Assembly: GCF_029760955.1 (NCBI RefSeq)
Contig: NZ_CP121682.1
Span: 2,480,001-2,544,000 of the forward strand
Source: Streptomyces cathayae
GTDB taxonomy: Bacteria > Actinomycetota > Actinomycetes > Streptomycetales > Streptomycetaceae
Length of the DNA: 64,000 bases
Direction: 5' to 3'
The notes under the pieces are model-generated. The model worked only from the letters and a program-made list of their open reading frames with translations, ran no database searches and was not told where the DNA came from. The translations under genes were made by a program, and so were the position numbers. Shown piece after piece: positions 55,305-63,320 of this stretch. Numbering within the stretch: the first letter of the stretch is position 1; each line of letters opens with the position of its first letter.

Positions 55305-55451
55305 GAGCTGCGATCCCCTTCCGGCTGCACAGCCGAGGAGTGAACGAGGGTTTACTTCGAATGTACTGAGCTGCGGTCCGCCCCGTCACCGGGCGTACGG
55401 TGTGATCGCGCGCACGTTGCGTAACCGCCCCGGTGGCGCTCCACTGATTCC

Positions 55452-55892
55452 ATGCTGACGCGAATCGACCACATCGGGATCGCCTGCCACAACCTCGACG
55501 CGACCGTGGAGTTCTACCGGTCCACGTACGGCTTCGAGGTGTTCCACTCCGAGGTCAACGAGGAGCAGGGAGTGCGGGAGGCGATGCTCAGGATCAACGG
55601 GACCTCGGACGGAGGCGCCTCCTACCTCCAGTTGCTCGAGCCGACCCGGGAGGACTCCACCGTCGCGAAGTGGCTCGCGAAGAACGGGGAGGGGGTCCAT
55701 CACATCGCCTTCGGTACGGCGGACGTCGACGCCGAGGCCGCCGGCATCAGGGACAAGGGCGTACGCGTGCTGTACGAAGAGCCCCGGCGCGGCTCCATGG
55801 GGTCACGGATCACCTTCCTGCACCCCAAGGACTGCCACGGCGTACTGACCGAACTGGTCACTTCGGCGCCCGTTGAGTCACCTGAGCACTGA
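55452..55892 (+). CDS. mce: Methylmalonyl-CoA epimerase
   Basis: 146 aa, vicinal-oxygen-chelate fold. Interconverts (2R)- and (2S)-methylmalonyl-CoA. Metal ligands are visible: His in RIDHIGIACHN, Gln in SYLQLLEPT, His in GVHHIAFGTADV and Glu in GVLTELVTS. The length fits the family. ATG 55452 lacks a Shine-Dalgarno; TCCACT ends 6 bases upstream with TTGCGT 17 bases before it, so leaderless translation is possible. Divergent from the thiolase-meaB pair; together they form a methylmalonyl-CoA set. scy follows 272 bases later with its own promoter. Confidence 0.93.
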   Translation: MLTRIDHIGIACHNLDATVEFYRSTYGFEVFHSEVNEEQGVREAMLRINGTSDGGASYLQLLEPTREDSTVAKWLAKNGEGVHHIAFGTADVDAEAAGIRDKGVRVLYEEPRRGSMGSRITFLHPKDCHGVLTELVTSAPVESPEH

Positions 55893-55918
55893 CCCACGTA
55901 CATAAGGGCCGGTAGGGT
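55889..55918 (+). promoter_or_regulatory. Promoter of scy
   Basis: -35 CTGACC (55889-55894), 18-base spacer, -10 TAGGGT (55913-55918). It overlaps the last codons of mce and would give a leader of about 240 bases before the scy GTG. Confidence 0.55.
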
Positions 55919-56164
55919 TGGGTGCGGTCGCCGCTCGATGAAGGGCGATCAGGTCCTGCCGTCAAAAAGGTGACGATTTCCTCCGTTCGGGTGAACGTCG
56001 TCCTTCTTGACTGCAGGATTTACCGGGGTCCGGGTTTCGGGGGCGAGCGCGGGGGCAGGAGCGCATGCTCCCCCGACGATCTGACACCATTCCCCGGGGG
56101 CCCCGTTCGGCGGATGGGCGGGGCTCGGCCAGAGTTGCGACCAGGGGACGGATGGGACCGCGCA

Positions 56165-59100
56165 GTGCGGGGCTACGAGAGCCAGGAGCGAGATCCGGCG
56201 GCTGACGTCGACCACCTCTCTCGGTTCGAAGCCGAGATGAAGCGGCTGAAGACCGAGCGGGAAAAGGCGATCCAGCACGCCGATGACCTCGGCTACCAGG
56301 TCGAGGTGCTGCGCGCCAAGCTGCACGAGGCGCGGCGCACCATCATGTCCCGCCCCACCTACGAGGGCGGCGACATCGGCTATCAGGCCGAGCAGTTGCT
56401 GCGTAACGCGCAGGTGCAGGCCGACCAGCTCCGCGCGGACGCCGAGCGTGAGCTGAGCCAGGTGCGGGCGCAGACCCAGCGGATCCTCCAGGAGCACGCC
56501 GAGCAGGCGGCCCGGCTCCAGTCGGAGCTGCACCAGGAGGCCGTGACGCGGCGCCAGCAGCTCGACCAGGAGCTGGCGGAGCGCCGGCAGACCGTCGAGT
56601 CGCACGTCAACGAGAACGTGGCGTGGGCGGAGCAGGTGCGGGCCCGCTCCGAGCAGCAGGCCCGCCGGCTGCTCGACGAGTCCCGCGCGGAGGCCGAACA
56701 GGCCCTGGCCGCCGCCCGCGCGGAGGCCGAACGGGTGACCGCCGAGGCCCGCCAGCGGCTGCGCAGCGAGGCCGAGGCGGCGCGCACGGAGGCCGACCAG
56801 GCCCTGCGCCGGGCCCGCGCGGACGCCGAGCGGCTGCTGAACGCCGCCTCCGCGCAGGCGCAGGAGGCCACCGACCACGCCGAGCAGCTGCGGACGTCGA
56901 CGGCCAGTGAGTCGGAGTCCGCCCGCCGCGAGGCCCAGGAGCTCGCCAGGGCGGCCGAGCAGCGCATGGCGGACGCCGAGGCGGCGCTGCGCGAGGCCCG
57001 TGCCGAGGCGGACAAGGTGCTCGCCGAGGCGAAGGAGGCCGCGTCGAAGGCGCTCTCCTCCGCCGAGGCCGCCAACGAGACCCGTACCCGCACGGCCAAG
57101 GAGCAGGTCGCCCGGCTGGTCAGCGAGGCCACCAAGGAGGCCGAGTCCACCAAGGCGGACGCCGAGCAGGTCGTCGCGGACGCCCGTGCGGAGGCCGAGA
57201 AGATCGTCGCGGAGGCCTCCGAGAAGGCCCGCACGATCACCGCCGAGGAGAGCGCCACCCAGCTGTCCAAGGCGGCCAAGACCGCCGAGGACGTGCTCAA
57301 CAAGGCGTCGGAGGACGCCAAGCGGACCACCAGGGCGGCGGCCGAGGAGGCCGAGCGGATCCGTGGGGAGGCCGAGGCCGAGGCGGACCGGCTGCGGGCC
57401 GAGGCGCACGACATCGCCACCCAGCTCAAGGGCGCGGCGAAGGACGACACCAAGGAGTACCGCGCCAAGACGGTCGAGCTGCAGGAGGAGGCCCGCCGGC
57501 TGCGCGGCGAGGCCGAGCACCTGCGTGCCGACGCGGTCGCCGAGGGCGAGAAGATCCGCGCGGAGGCCCGCAAGGAGGCCGTGGCGCAGATCGAGGAGGC
57601 GGCCCGGTCCGCCGAGGAACTGCTGGCCAAGGCGAAGGCGGACGCGGACGCGCTGCGTTCCACCGCGCAGACGGACAGCGAGAAGGTCCGCACCGAGGCC
57701 ATCGAGCGCGCCACGACGCTGCGCCGGCAGGCCGAGGAGACCCTGGAGCGCACCCGCAAGGAGGCCGAGCGGCACCGCGCGGAGGCCACCGAGCAGGCCG
57801 ACGCGCTCAAGGAGGACGCCGAGCGGGCCGCGCGCGAGCTGCACGAGGAGACCGAGCGGGCCGTCGCGGCACGCCGCGCGGAGGCCGCCGAGGAGCTGAC
57901 CCGGCTGCACACGGAGGCCGAGGAGCGGCTGGCCTCGGCCGAACAGGCGCTGAGCGAGGCCCGCGAGGAGGCGGGCCGCATCCGCCGGGAGGCCTCGGAC
58001 GAGGCCGAGCGGCTGCGCGCCGAGGCGGCGGAGCGGGCTCGCACGCTCCGTGGGCAGGCGGAGGCGGAGGCCGAGCGGCTGCGGACCGAGGCCGCGGCGG
58101 ACGCGGCGGCGTCCCGCGCGGAGGGCGAGTCGGTCGCCGTGCGGCTGCGTTCGGAGGCCGCGGCGGAGGCGGAGCGGCTCAAGACGGAGGCGCAGGACAG
58201 CGCCGACCGGATGCGGGCCGAGGCACTGGCCGCCGCCGAGCGGCTCGGCGCGGAGGCGTCCCAGGCGCTGGCCGGCGCGCAGGAGGAGGCTGCCCGGCGG
58301 CGCCGCGAGGCCGAGGAACTGCTGGGCTCGGCCCGCCAGGAGGCCGACCAGGAGCGCGAGCGGGCCCGGGAGCAGAGCGAGGAGCTGCTGGCCGCGGCGC
58401 GTACCCGCGTGGAGGAGGCGCAGGCCGAGGCCGTACGGCTGGTCGAGGAGGCCGACCGGCGTGCCACCGAGATGGTGTCGGCGGCCGAGCAGCACGCGCA
58501 GCAGGTCCGGGATGCGGTCGCGGACCTGCACGAGCAGGCGCAGGAGGAGATCACCGGGCTGCGCAGCGCCGCCGAGCACGCGGCGGACCGTACCCGGCGC
58601 GAGGCCGAGGAGGAGGCGGACCGGGTCCGGGGCGACGCCTACGCGGAGCGGGAGCGGGCGAGCGAGGACGCGAGCCGGCTGCGGCGCGAGGCGCAGGAGG
58701 AGACGGAGGCCGCCAAGTCGCTCGCCGAGCGCACGGTGTCCGAGGCGATCAGCGAGGCGGAGCGGGTCCGTTCGGAGGTCTCCGAGCAGGCCCAGCGGAT
58801 GCGTACGGAGGCGTCGGACACGGTCGCCGAGGCCGAGCAGAGCGCCGCGCGCACCCGGGCCGAGGCCCGTCAGGACGCCAACCGGATCCGTTCGGAGGCG
58901 GCGACGCAGGCGGACACCCTCATCACCGAGGCGCGGAGCGAGGCCGAGCGGCTCACCACGGAGACGGTCGCGGAGACCGACCGGCAGCGCGCGGAGTCGG
59001 TCGCCAAGGCCGAGAAGCTGATCGCGGACGCGACCGGCGACGCGGAGCGGCTGCGGGCCGAGGCGTCCCGGGCGGTCGGCTCGGCGCAGCAGCACGCGCA

Positions 59101-60013
59101 GCAGGTCCGGGGCGAGAGCGAGCGGCTGCGGGCCGACGCGGAGCAGACGGCCGAGCGGCTGGTGACCTCGGCGCGCGAGGAGGCCGAGCGTGCCCTGGAC
59201 GAGGCCCGCAAGGACGCCAACAAGCGGCGTTCCGAGGCGGCCGAGCAGGTGGACACGCTCATCACGGAGACCGCCGCCGAGGCGGACAAGCTGCTCGCCG
59301 AGGCGCAGCAGCAGGCGCAGAAGACCACCGCGGACGCGGAGGCCCAGGCCGACTCGATGGTGGGCGCGGCCCGCACCGAGGCCGACCGGCTCGTCTCCGA
59401 GGCGACCGTCGAGGGCAACTCGCGGGTGGAGAAGTCCCGTACGGACGCGGACGAGTTGCTGATCGAGGCCCGCCAGGACGCGACCCGGATCCGGGAGCGC
59501 GCCGAGGAGCTGCGGGACCGCATCACCGGCGAGATCGAGGAGCTGCACGAGCGGGCCCGCCGTGAGGCGGCCGAGACGATGAAGTCCACCGGTGACCGCT
59601 GCGACGCGCTCATCAAGGCGGCCGAGGAGCAGCTCGCCAAGGCCCAGGCGAAGGCCAAGGAACTCGTGTCCGAGGCCAACTCCGAGGCGGGCAAGGTGCG
59701 TATCGCCGCGGTGAAGAAGGCCGAGGGGCTGCTGAAGGAGGCCGAGCAGAAGAAGGCCACGCTCGTCAAGGAGGCCGAGGAGCTCAAGGCCGAGGCGATC
59801 CGCGAGGCACGGGCCACGGTCGAGGAGGGCAAGCGCGAGCTGGAGGTCCTGGTGCGGCGGCGCGCGGACATCAACGTCGAGATCTCCCGAGTGCAGGACG
59901 TCCTGGAGGCGCTGGAGTCGTTCGAGGCTCCGGGCGGCGGCAAGGACAACGGGGTGAAGGCCGCCGCGGCGGCCGGTCCGCCGGGCCAGCGGAGCAAGTC
60001 TTCGGACAGTTAG
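56165..60013 (+). CDS. scy: Polarity scaffold coiled-coil protein Scy
   Basis: 1282 aa from GTG 56165 (VRGYESQERDPAADVDHLSR). Scy organises the hyphal-tip assembly with DivIVA and FilP in Streptomyces. The N-terminal part, SRFEAEMKRLKTEREKAIQH then ADDLGYQVEVLRAKL, is a DivIVA-like short coiled coil. From about residue 60 to 1240 the protein is nearly uninterrupted coiled coil, rich in Ala, Glu and Arg with recurrent RAEAE/EAERLR blocks in hendecad-like spacing, known for this family as a 51-residue repeat. The end (EAPGGGKDNGVKAAAAAGPP) is disordered. The length is slightly under the 1326 residues I recall for S. coelicolor. GTG is chosen over the longer open frame because homology starts there. 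filP follows. Confidence 0.93.
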   Translation: MRGYESQERDPAADVDHLSRFEAEMKRLKTEREKAIQHADDLGYQVEVLRAKLHEARRTIMSRPTYEGGDIGYQAEQLLRNAQVQADQLRADAERELSQVRAQTQRILQEHAEQAARLQSELHQEAVTRRQQLDQELAERRQTVESHVNENVAWAEQVRARSEQQARRLLDESRAEAEQALAAARAEAERVTAEARQRLRSEAEAARTEADQALRRARADAERLLNAASAQAQEATDHAEQLRTSTASESESARREAQELARAAEQRMADAEAALREARAEADKVLAEAKEAASKALSSAEAANETRTRTAKEQVARLVSEATKEAESTKADAEQVVADARAEAEKIVAEASEKARTITAEESATQLSKAAKTAEDVLNKASEDAKRTTRAAAEEAERIRGEAEAEADRLRAEAHDIATQLKGAAKDDTKEYRAKTVELQEEARRLRGEAEHLRADAVAEGEKIRAEARKEAVAQIEEAARSAEELLAKAKADADALRSTAQTDSEKVRTEAIERATTLRRQAEETLERTRKEAERHRAEATEQADALKEDAERAARELHEETERAVAARRAEAAEELTRLHTEAEERLASAEQALSEAREEAGRIRREASDEAERLRAEAAERARTLRGQAEAEAERLRTEAAADAAASRAEGESVAVRLRSEAAAEAERLKTEAQDSADRMRAEALAAAERLGAEASQALAGAQEEAARRRREAEELLGSARQEADQERERAREQSEELLAAARTRVEEAQAEAVRLVEEADRRATEMVSAAEQHAQQVRDAVADLHEQAQEEITGLRSAAEHAADRTRREAEEEADRVRGDAYAERERASEDASRLRREAQEETEAAKSLAERTVSEAISEAERVRSEVSEQAQRMRTEASDTVAEAEQSAARTRAEARQDANRIRSEAATQADTLITEARSEAERLTTETVAETDRQRAESVAKAEKLIADATGDAERLRAEASRAVGSAQQHAQQVRGESERLRADAEQTAERLVTSAREEAERALDEARKDANKRRSEAAEQVDTLITETAAEADKLLAEAQQQAQKTTADAEAQADSMVGAARTEADRLVSEATVEGNSRVEKSRTDADELLIEARQDATRIRERAEELRDRITGEIEELHERARREAAETMKSTGDRCDALIKAAEEQLAKAQAKAKELVSEANSEAGKVRIAAVKKAEGLLKEAEQKKATLVKEAEELKAEAIREARATVEEGKRELEVLVRRRADINVEISRVQDVLEALESFEAPGGGKDNGVKAAAAAGPPGQRSKSSDS

Positions 60014-60055
60014 GGCGCCGTATAACGAACCGGTCAAACTCTTCGAGGGCGCGGG

Positions 60056-60100
60056 AAACCCCTTGTCGGCATGGCAAATCCCGTGCCTACAAGGGGGTTT
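60056..60100 (+). terminator. Long stem-loop between scy and filP
   Basis: AAACCCCTTGT (60056-60066) pairs with ACAAGGGGGTTT (60089-60100) with one bulged G; inside it GGCATGG and CCCGTGCC also pair. It probably ends scy transcription or shields the 3' end of the mRNA. Confidence 0.65.
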
Positions 60101-60248
60101 GAGTACCCACTTGGCAAGCGCTCCAGGTACCGGCCACCCAAAAGGGGTGTCATTCTCCGTATCAAACGTGCATCCACTCGATGACACAGCGCTTCGACGC
60201 CTAGGATTCCCCCTATCACCTCACCGGTCCTCATTCGACAGGAATCCC

Positions 60249-61184
60249 ATGAGCGACACTTCCCCCTACGGCTTCGAGCTTGTGCGGCGTGGATACGACC
60301 GCGCTCAGGTGGACGAACGCATCTCCAAGCTCGTCTCCGACCGTGACAGCGCTCTCGCCCGCATCACCGCTCTGGAAAAGCGCATCGAGGAGCTCCACCT
60401 CGAGACGCAGAACGCCCAGTCCCAGGTCACCGACGCCGAGCCGTCGTACGCGGGGCTCGGCGCGCGCGTGGAGAAGATCCTGCGGCTGGCCGAGGAGGAG
60501 GCGAAGGACCTCCGTGAGGAGGCCCGGCGCGCGGCCGAGCAGCACCGTGAACTCGCCGAGTCGGCCGCCCAGCAGGTGCGCAACGACGCGGAGTCGTACT
60601 CCGCCGAGCGCAAGGCGAAGGCCGAGGACGAGGGCGTCCGGATCGTCGAGAAGGCCCAGGGCGAGGCCTCTCAGCTGCGGTCGGACGCGCAGAAGGACGC
60701 GCAGTCCAAGCGCGAGGAGGCGGACGCCCTCTTCGAGGAGACCCGCGCGAAGGCCGCGCAGGCCGCCGCCGACTTCGAGACGAACCTGGCCAAGCGGCGC
60801 GAGCAGTCCGAGCGCGACCTGGCCTCGCGTCAGGCCAAGGCCGAGAAGCGCCTCGCCGAGATCGAGCACCGCGCGGAGCAGCTGCGCTTGGAGGCGGAGA
60901 AGCTGCGCACCGACGCCGAGCGCCGGGCCCGCCAGACGGTGGAGACCGCTCAGCGCCAGGCCGAGGACATCGTGGCCGACGCCAACGCCAAGGCCGACCG
61001 GATCCGTTCGGAGTCCGAGCGGGAGCTGGCGGCGCTCACCAACCGCCGCGACTCCATCAACGCCCAGCTGACCAACGTCCGCGAGATGCTGGCGACGCTC
61101 ACGGGTGCCGCGGTGGCCGCGGCCGGCACGCCGGCCGAGGACGAGTCCGCCTCCCGCGGGGTTCCGGCCCAGCAGACCCGGTAA
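60249..61184 (+). CDS. filP: Filament-forming coiled-coil protein FilP
   Basis: 311 aa, almost exactly the length of S. coelicolor FilP. FilP forms cytoskeletal filaments near hyphal tips and adds mechanical stiffness. The N-terminus SDTSPYGFELVRRGYDRAQV then DERISKL is DivIVA-like; the rest to about residue 285 is coiled coil (EEAKDLREEARRAAEQHREL, DASRQAKAEK-type blocks) and the tail GTPAEDESASRGVPAQQTR is disordered. ATG 60249 with AGGAAT upstream matches the family start; earlier in-frame starts run through the intergenic region. Transcribed in the same direction as scy, separated by 235 bases with a stem-loop. A terminator follows at 61216. Confidence 0.94.
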   Translation: MSDTSPYGFELVRRGYDRAQVDERISKLVSDRDSALARITALEKRIEELHLETQNAQSQVTDAEPSYAGLGARVEKILRLAEEEAKDLREEARRAAEQHRELAESAAQQVRNDAESYSAERKAKAEDEGVRIVEKAQGEASQLRSDAQKDAQSKREEADALFEETRAKAAQAAADFETNLAKRREQSERDLASRQAKAEKRLAEIEHRAEQLRLEAEKLRTDAERRARQTVETAQRQAEDIVADANAKADRIRSESERELAALTNRRDSINAQLTNVREMLATLTGAAVAAAGTPAEDESASRGVPAQQTR

Positions 61185-61215
61185 CCGGCCGGGATACAGG
61201 GACCGAACATCGGTG

Positions 61216-61247
61216 AAGCCCTCTGCCACGGAGTTGGCAGAGGGCTT
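61216..61247 (+). terminator. Terminator of filP
   Basis: AAGCCCTCTGCCA (61216-61228) and TGGCAGAGGGCTT (61235-61247): 13-bp perfect stem, 6-base loop. Its right arm contains TTGGCA, a possible -35 for the next gene. Confidence 0.85.
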
Positions 61248-61269
61248 CGTCCCGTTCTAGCGTGGCGGC
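61234..61269 (+). promoter_or_regulatory. Leaderless promoter of the ABC ATPase gene, overlapping the filP terminator
   Basis: TTGGCA (61234-61239), 18 bases, TAGCGT (61258-61263), 6 bases, ATG 61270. The -35 lies in the 3' arm of the filP terminator. Confidence 0.6.
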
Positions 61270-62220
61270 ATGATCGAGCTCGAGGGGCTGACCAAGCGGT
61301 ACGGCGAGAAGATGGCGGTCAACAACCTGACCTTCACGGTCAGGCCGGGCATCGTCACGGGGTTCCTCGGTCCCAACGGCGCGGGCAAGTCCACCACCAT
61401 GCGGATGATGCTGGGCCTGGACCGGCCCACGGCCGGCGACGTCCGCATCGACGGCCGGCACTACGACCGGCTCAAGGACCCGTTGAAACACATCGGCGCG
61501 CTGCTGGACGCCAAGGCCGCGCACGGCGGCCGCAGCGCCTTCAACCATCTGCTGTGTCTCGCCCAGAGCAACGGCATCCCCCGGCAGCGGGTGCACGAGG
61601 TGCTGGACACGGTGGGGCTGACCTCCGTCGCGAGGAAGAAGACCAAGGGGTTCTCGCTCGGCATGGGCCAGCGGCTCGGCATCGCGGGCGCGCTGCTCGG
61701 CGATCCGCGCATCCTGATGTTCGACGAGCCGGTCAACGGTCTCGACCCCGAGGGCATCCACTGGATCCGCACCCTGATGAAGTCGCTCGCCGCGCAGGGC
61801 CGTACGGTCTTCGTCTCCTCCCACCTGATGAGCGAGATGGCGCTGACCGCCGACCACCTCGTCGTCATCGGGCAGGGCCGGCTGCTCGCCGACACCTCCA
61901 TGGCCGACTTCATCGAGCACAACTCCCGTTCGTACGTCCGGATCCGCTGCCCGCAGCGGGAACGGCTGCTGGACGTGCTGCACGAGGCCGGGATCACGGC
62001 CGTCGAGAGCGGCGAGGTGCTGGAGGTGGACGGCGCCAAGGCCGAGCAGGTCGGGGAACTGGCGGCCGCCCACCAGCTGGTGCTGCACGAACTGAGCCCG
62101 CAGCAGGCCTCCCTGGAGGAGGCGTTCATGCGGCTGACCGCGGAGTCGGTGGAGTACCACGCGCACTCCGGTACGTCCGCGCCCCCGCAGCAGTGGGGCG
62201 ACGGCTGGAAGAGGGGCTGA
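61270..62220 (+). CDS. ABC-2 type transporter ATPase
   Basis: 316 aa. Walker A FLGPNGAGKSTTM, signature FSLGMGQRLGIAGALL (LGMGQ instead of LSGGQ, typical of this subgroup), Walker B ILMFDEPVNGLDPEG and switch His in FVSSHLMSE. The C-terminal 90 residues form the accessory domain found in drug/antimicrobial-peptide export ATPases (YVRIRCPQRERLLDVLHEAG). ATG 61270 lies 6 bases after a -10 box. The permease follows after 2 bases. A close paralogue begins at 63321. The substrate is unknown; bacitracin-type or drug export homologues exist. Confidence 0.9.
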   Translation: MIELEGLTKRYGEKMAVNNLTFTVRPGIVTGFLGPNGAGKSTTMRMMLGLDRPTAGDVRIDGRHYDRLKDPLKHIGALLDAKAAHGGRSAFNHLLCLAQSNGIPRQRVHEVLDTVGLTSVARKKTKGFSLGMGQRLGIAGALLGDPRILMFDEPVNGLDPEGIHWIRTLMKSLAAQGRTVFVSSHLMSEMALTADHLVVIGQGRLLADTSMADFIEHNSRSYVRIRCPQRERLLDVLHEAGITAVESGEVLEVDGAKAEQVGELAAAHQLVLHELSPQQASLEEAFMRLTAESVEYHAHSGTSAPPQQWGDGWKRG

Positions 62221-62222
62221 GC

Positions 62223-62993
62223 ATGGCGGCGGCACAGGTCGTCCGGTCCGAGTGGACCAAGATCCGGTCGGTGGCGTCCACGGTGTGGACGCTCTCCCTG
62301 GCGGTGGTCGTCACCATCGCGCTCGGCATGCTGATCTCGGCACTGTCGGCGCGCGAGTTCGACACCATGAGCCCGCGGAGCCGGCTCTCCTTCGATCCGA
62401 CGTTCATCAGCTTCGCCGGGATGAGCCTCGGCCAGCTCGCGATGATCGTGTTCGGGGTGCTGGTGGTGTCGAACGAGTACAGCACCGGCATGATCCGCAC
62501 CTCGCTGGCCGCGGTACCGCAGCGCGGTGCCTTCCTGGCCGGCAAGCTCGGCGTGGCCACCGCGCTCGCGCTCGTCGTCTCCATGGTCACCAGCTTCGCC
62601 GCCTTCTTCCTCGGGCAGGCGATGCTCGGCGAGCACAGCGCGTCCCTCGGGGACGAGGGGGTGCTGCGGGCCGTCCTCGGCGGCGGTCTCTACATGACCC
62701 TGATCGCGGTGTTCTCGATGGGCGTCGCCACCATGCTGCGCTCCCCGATGCTGTCGCTGGGCATCCTGATGCCGTTCTTCTTCCTGATCTCCAGCATCCT
62801 GGCCAACGTCGACGCGACGAAGAAGATCGGCCGATTCCTGCCCGACCAGGCGGGCAGCAGGATCATGCAGGTGGTCGCACCCCTCGACGACGACACCCCG
62901 TACGGGCCCTGGGGCGGCCTCGGCATCATGGCGCTGTGGGTGGTCGCGGCGCTCGTCGGCGGATACCTGGTGCTGAGGAAGCGCGACGCGTAG
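62223..62993 (+). CDS. ABC-2 type transporter permease
   Basis: 256 aa, about six membrane segments: TVWTLSLAVVVTIALGMLIS, FAGMSLGQLAMIVFGVLVVS, LGVATALALVVSMVTSFAAF, GGGLYMTLIAVFSMGVATML, LGILMPFFFLISSILA and GLGIMALWVVAALVGGYLVL. NEYSTGMIRTSLAAVPQRGA is the typical cytoplasmic ABC-2 loop. ATG 62223 is 2 bases after the ATPase stop, so the two form a transporter unit. The TAG stop runs directly into a repeat beginning GGGCCTGTCCGGCGG. Confidence 0.9.
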   Translation: MAAAQVVRSEWTKIRSVASTVWTLSLAVVVTIALGMLISALSAREFDTMSPRSRLSFDPTFISFAGMSLGQLAMIVFGVLVVSNEYSTGMIRTSLAAVPQRGAFLAGKLGVATALALVVSMVTSFAAFFLGQAMLGEHSASLGDEGVLRAVLGGGLYMTLIAVFSMGVATMLRSPMLSLGILMPFFFLISSILANVDATKKIGRFLPDQAGSRIMQVVAPLDDDTPYGPWGGLGIMALWVVAALVGGYLVLRKRDA

Positions 62994-63138
62994 GGCCTGT
63001 CCGGCGGATCAGGCCGCAGGAAGCCGACGGTGCCTCGTCGGCGCGGGTGAGCGGGGCGTCGGGGGTCCCCCTGCTCGAAGGGCTCGGGGGAGGGCGTGCC
63101 GGCCCCCGCGTCTGCGGCGTGGTCCGCCGGACGGGCCC
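62993..63138. repeat. 146-bp repeat unit with 19-bp imperfect inverted ends
   Basis: GGGCCTGTCCGGCGGATCA (62993-63011) and the complement of 63120-63138 differ at 2 of 19 positions. The interior holds smaller hairpins (GCCGACGGTGCCTCGTCGGC near 63016-63036, and GGGGGTCCCC). It has no coding capacity and begins at the permease stop codon, as the 15-mer does at 7716. It could be a miniature element or a terminator-type intergenic repeat. Confidence 0.6.
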
Positions 63139-63320
63139 CCGGGGCAGGGCGCGGGCGGGCGAAGGGGGCGCCCGGCCCGGTCCGGAAGGTGGGGTGGGGC
63201 GGGGCCGGTTTTCCACCGTCTTTACCTCCCCTTGGGTGGAACCGTCAGCCTCTCGATATCCTCCTAACCCTTACGGGGGGCGTGTGCCCTCGTTGTCCTG
63301 AACCTCTCGATGGGCGGAGC
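63139..63320 (+). other. Leader of the last ABC ATPase gene
   Basis: No gene seen. TATCCT at about 63259-63264 could be a -10, with TTGGGT about 19 bases upstream. CGGAG just before the ATG at 63321 is the ribosome site. Confidence 0.35.

Noticed and set aside
55949..60187. 1412-codon antisense frame through scy
   Set aside because: Composition (Leu/Gly/Arg/His repeats) mirrors the coiled-coil codons; no domain or start signal.
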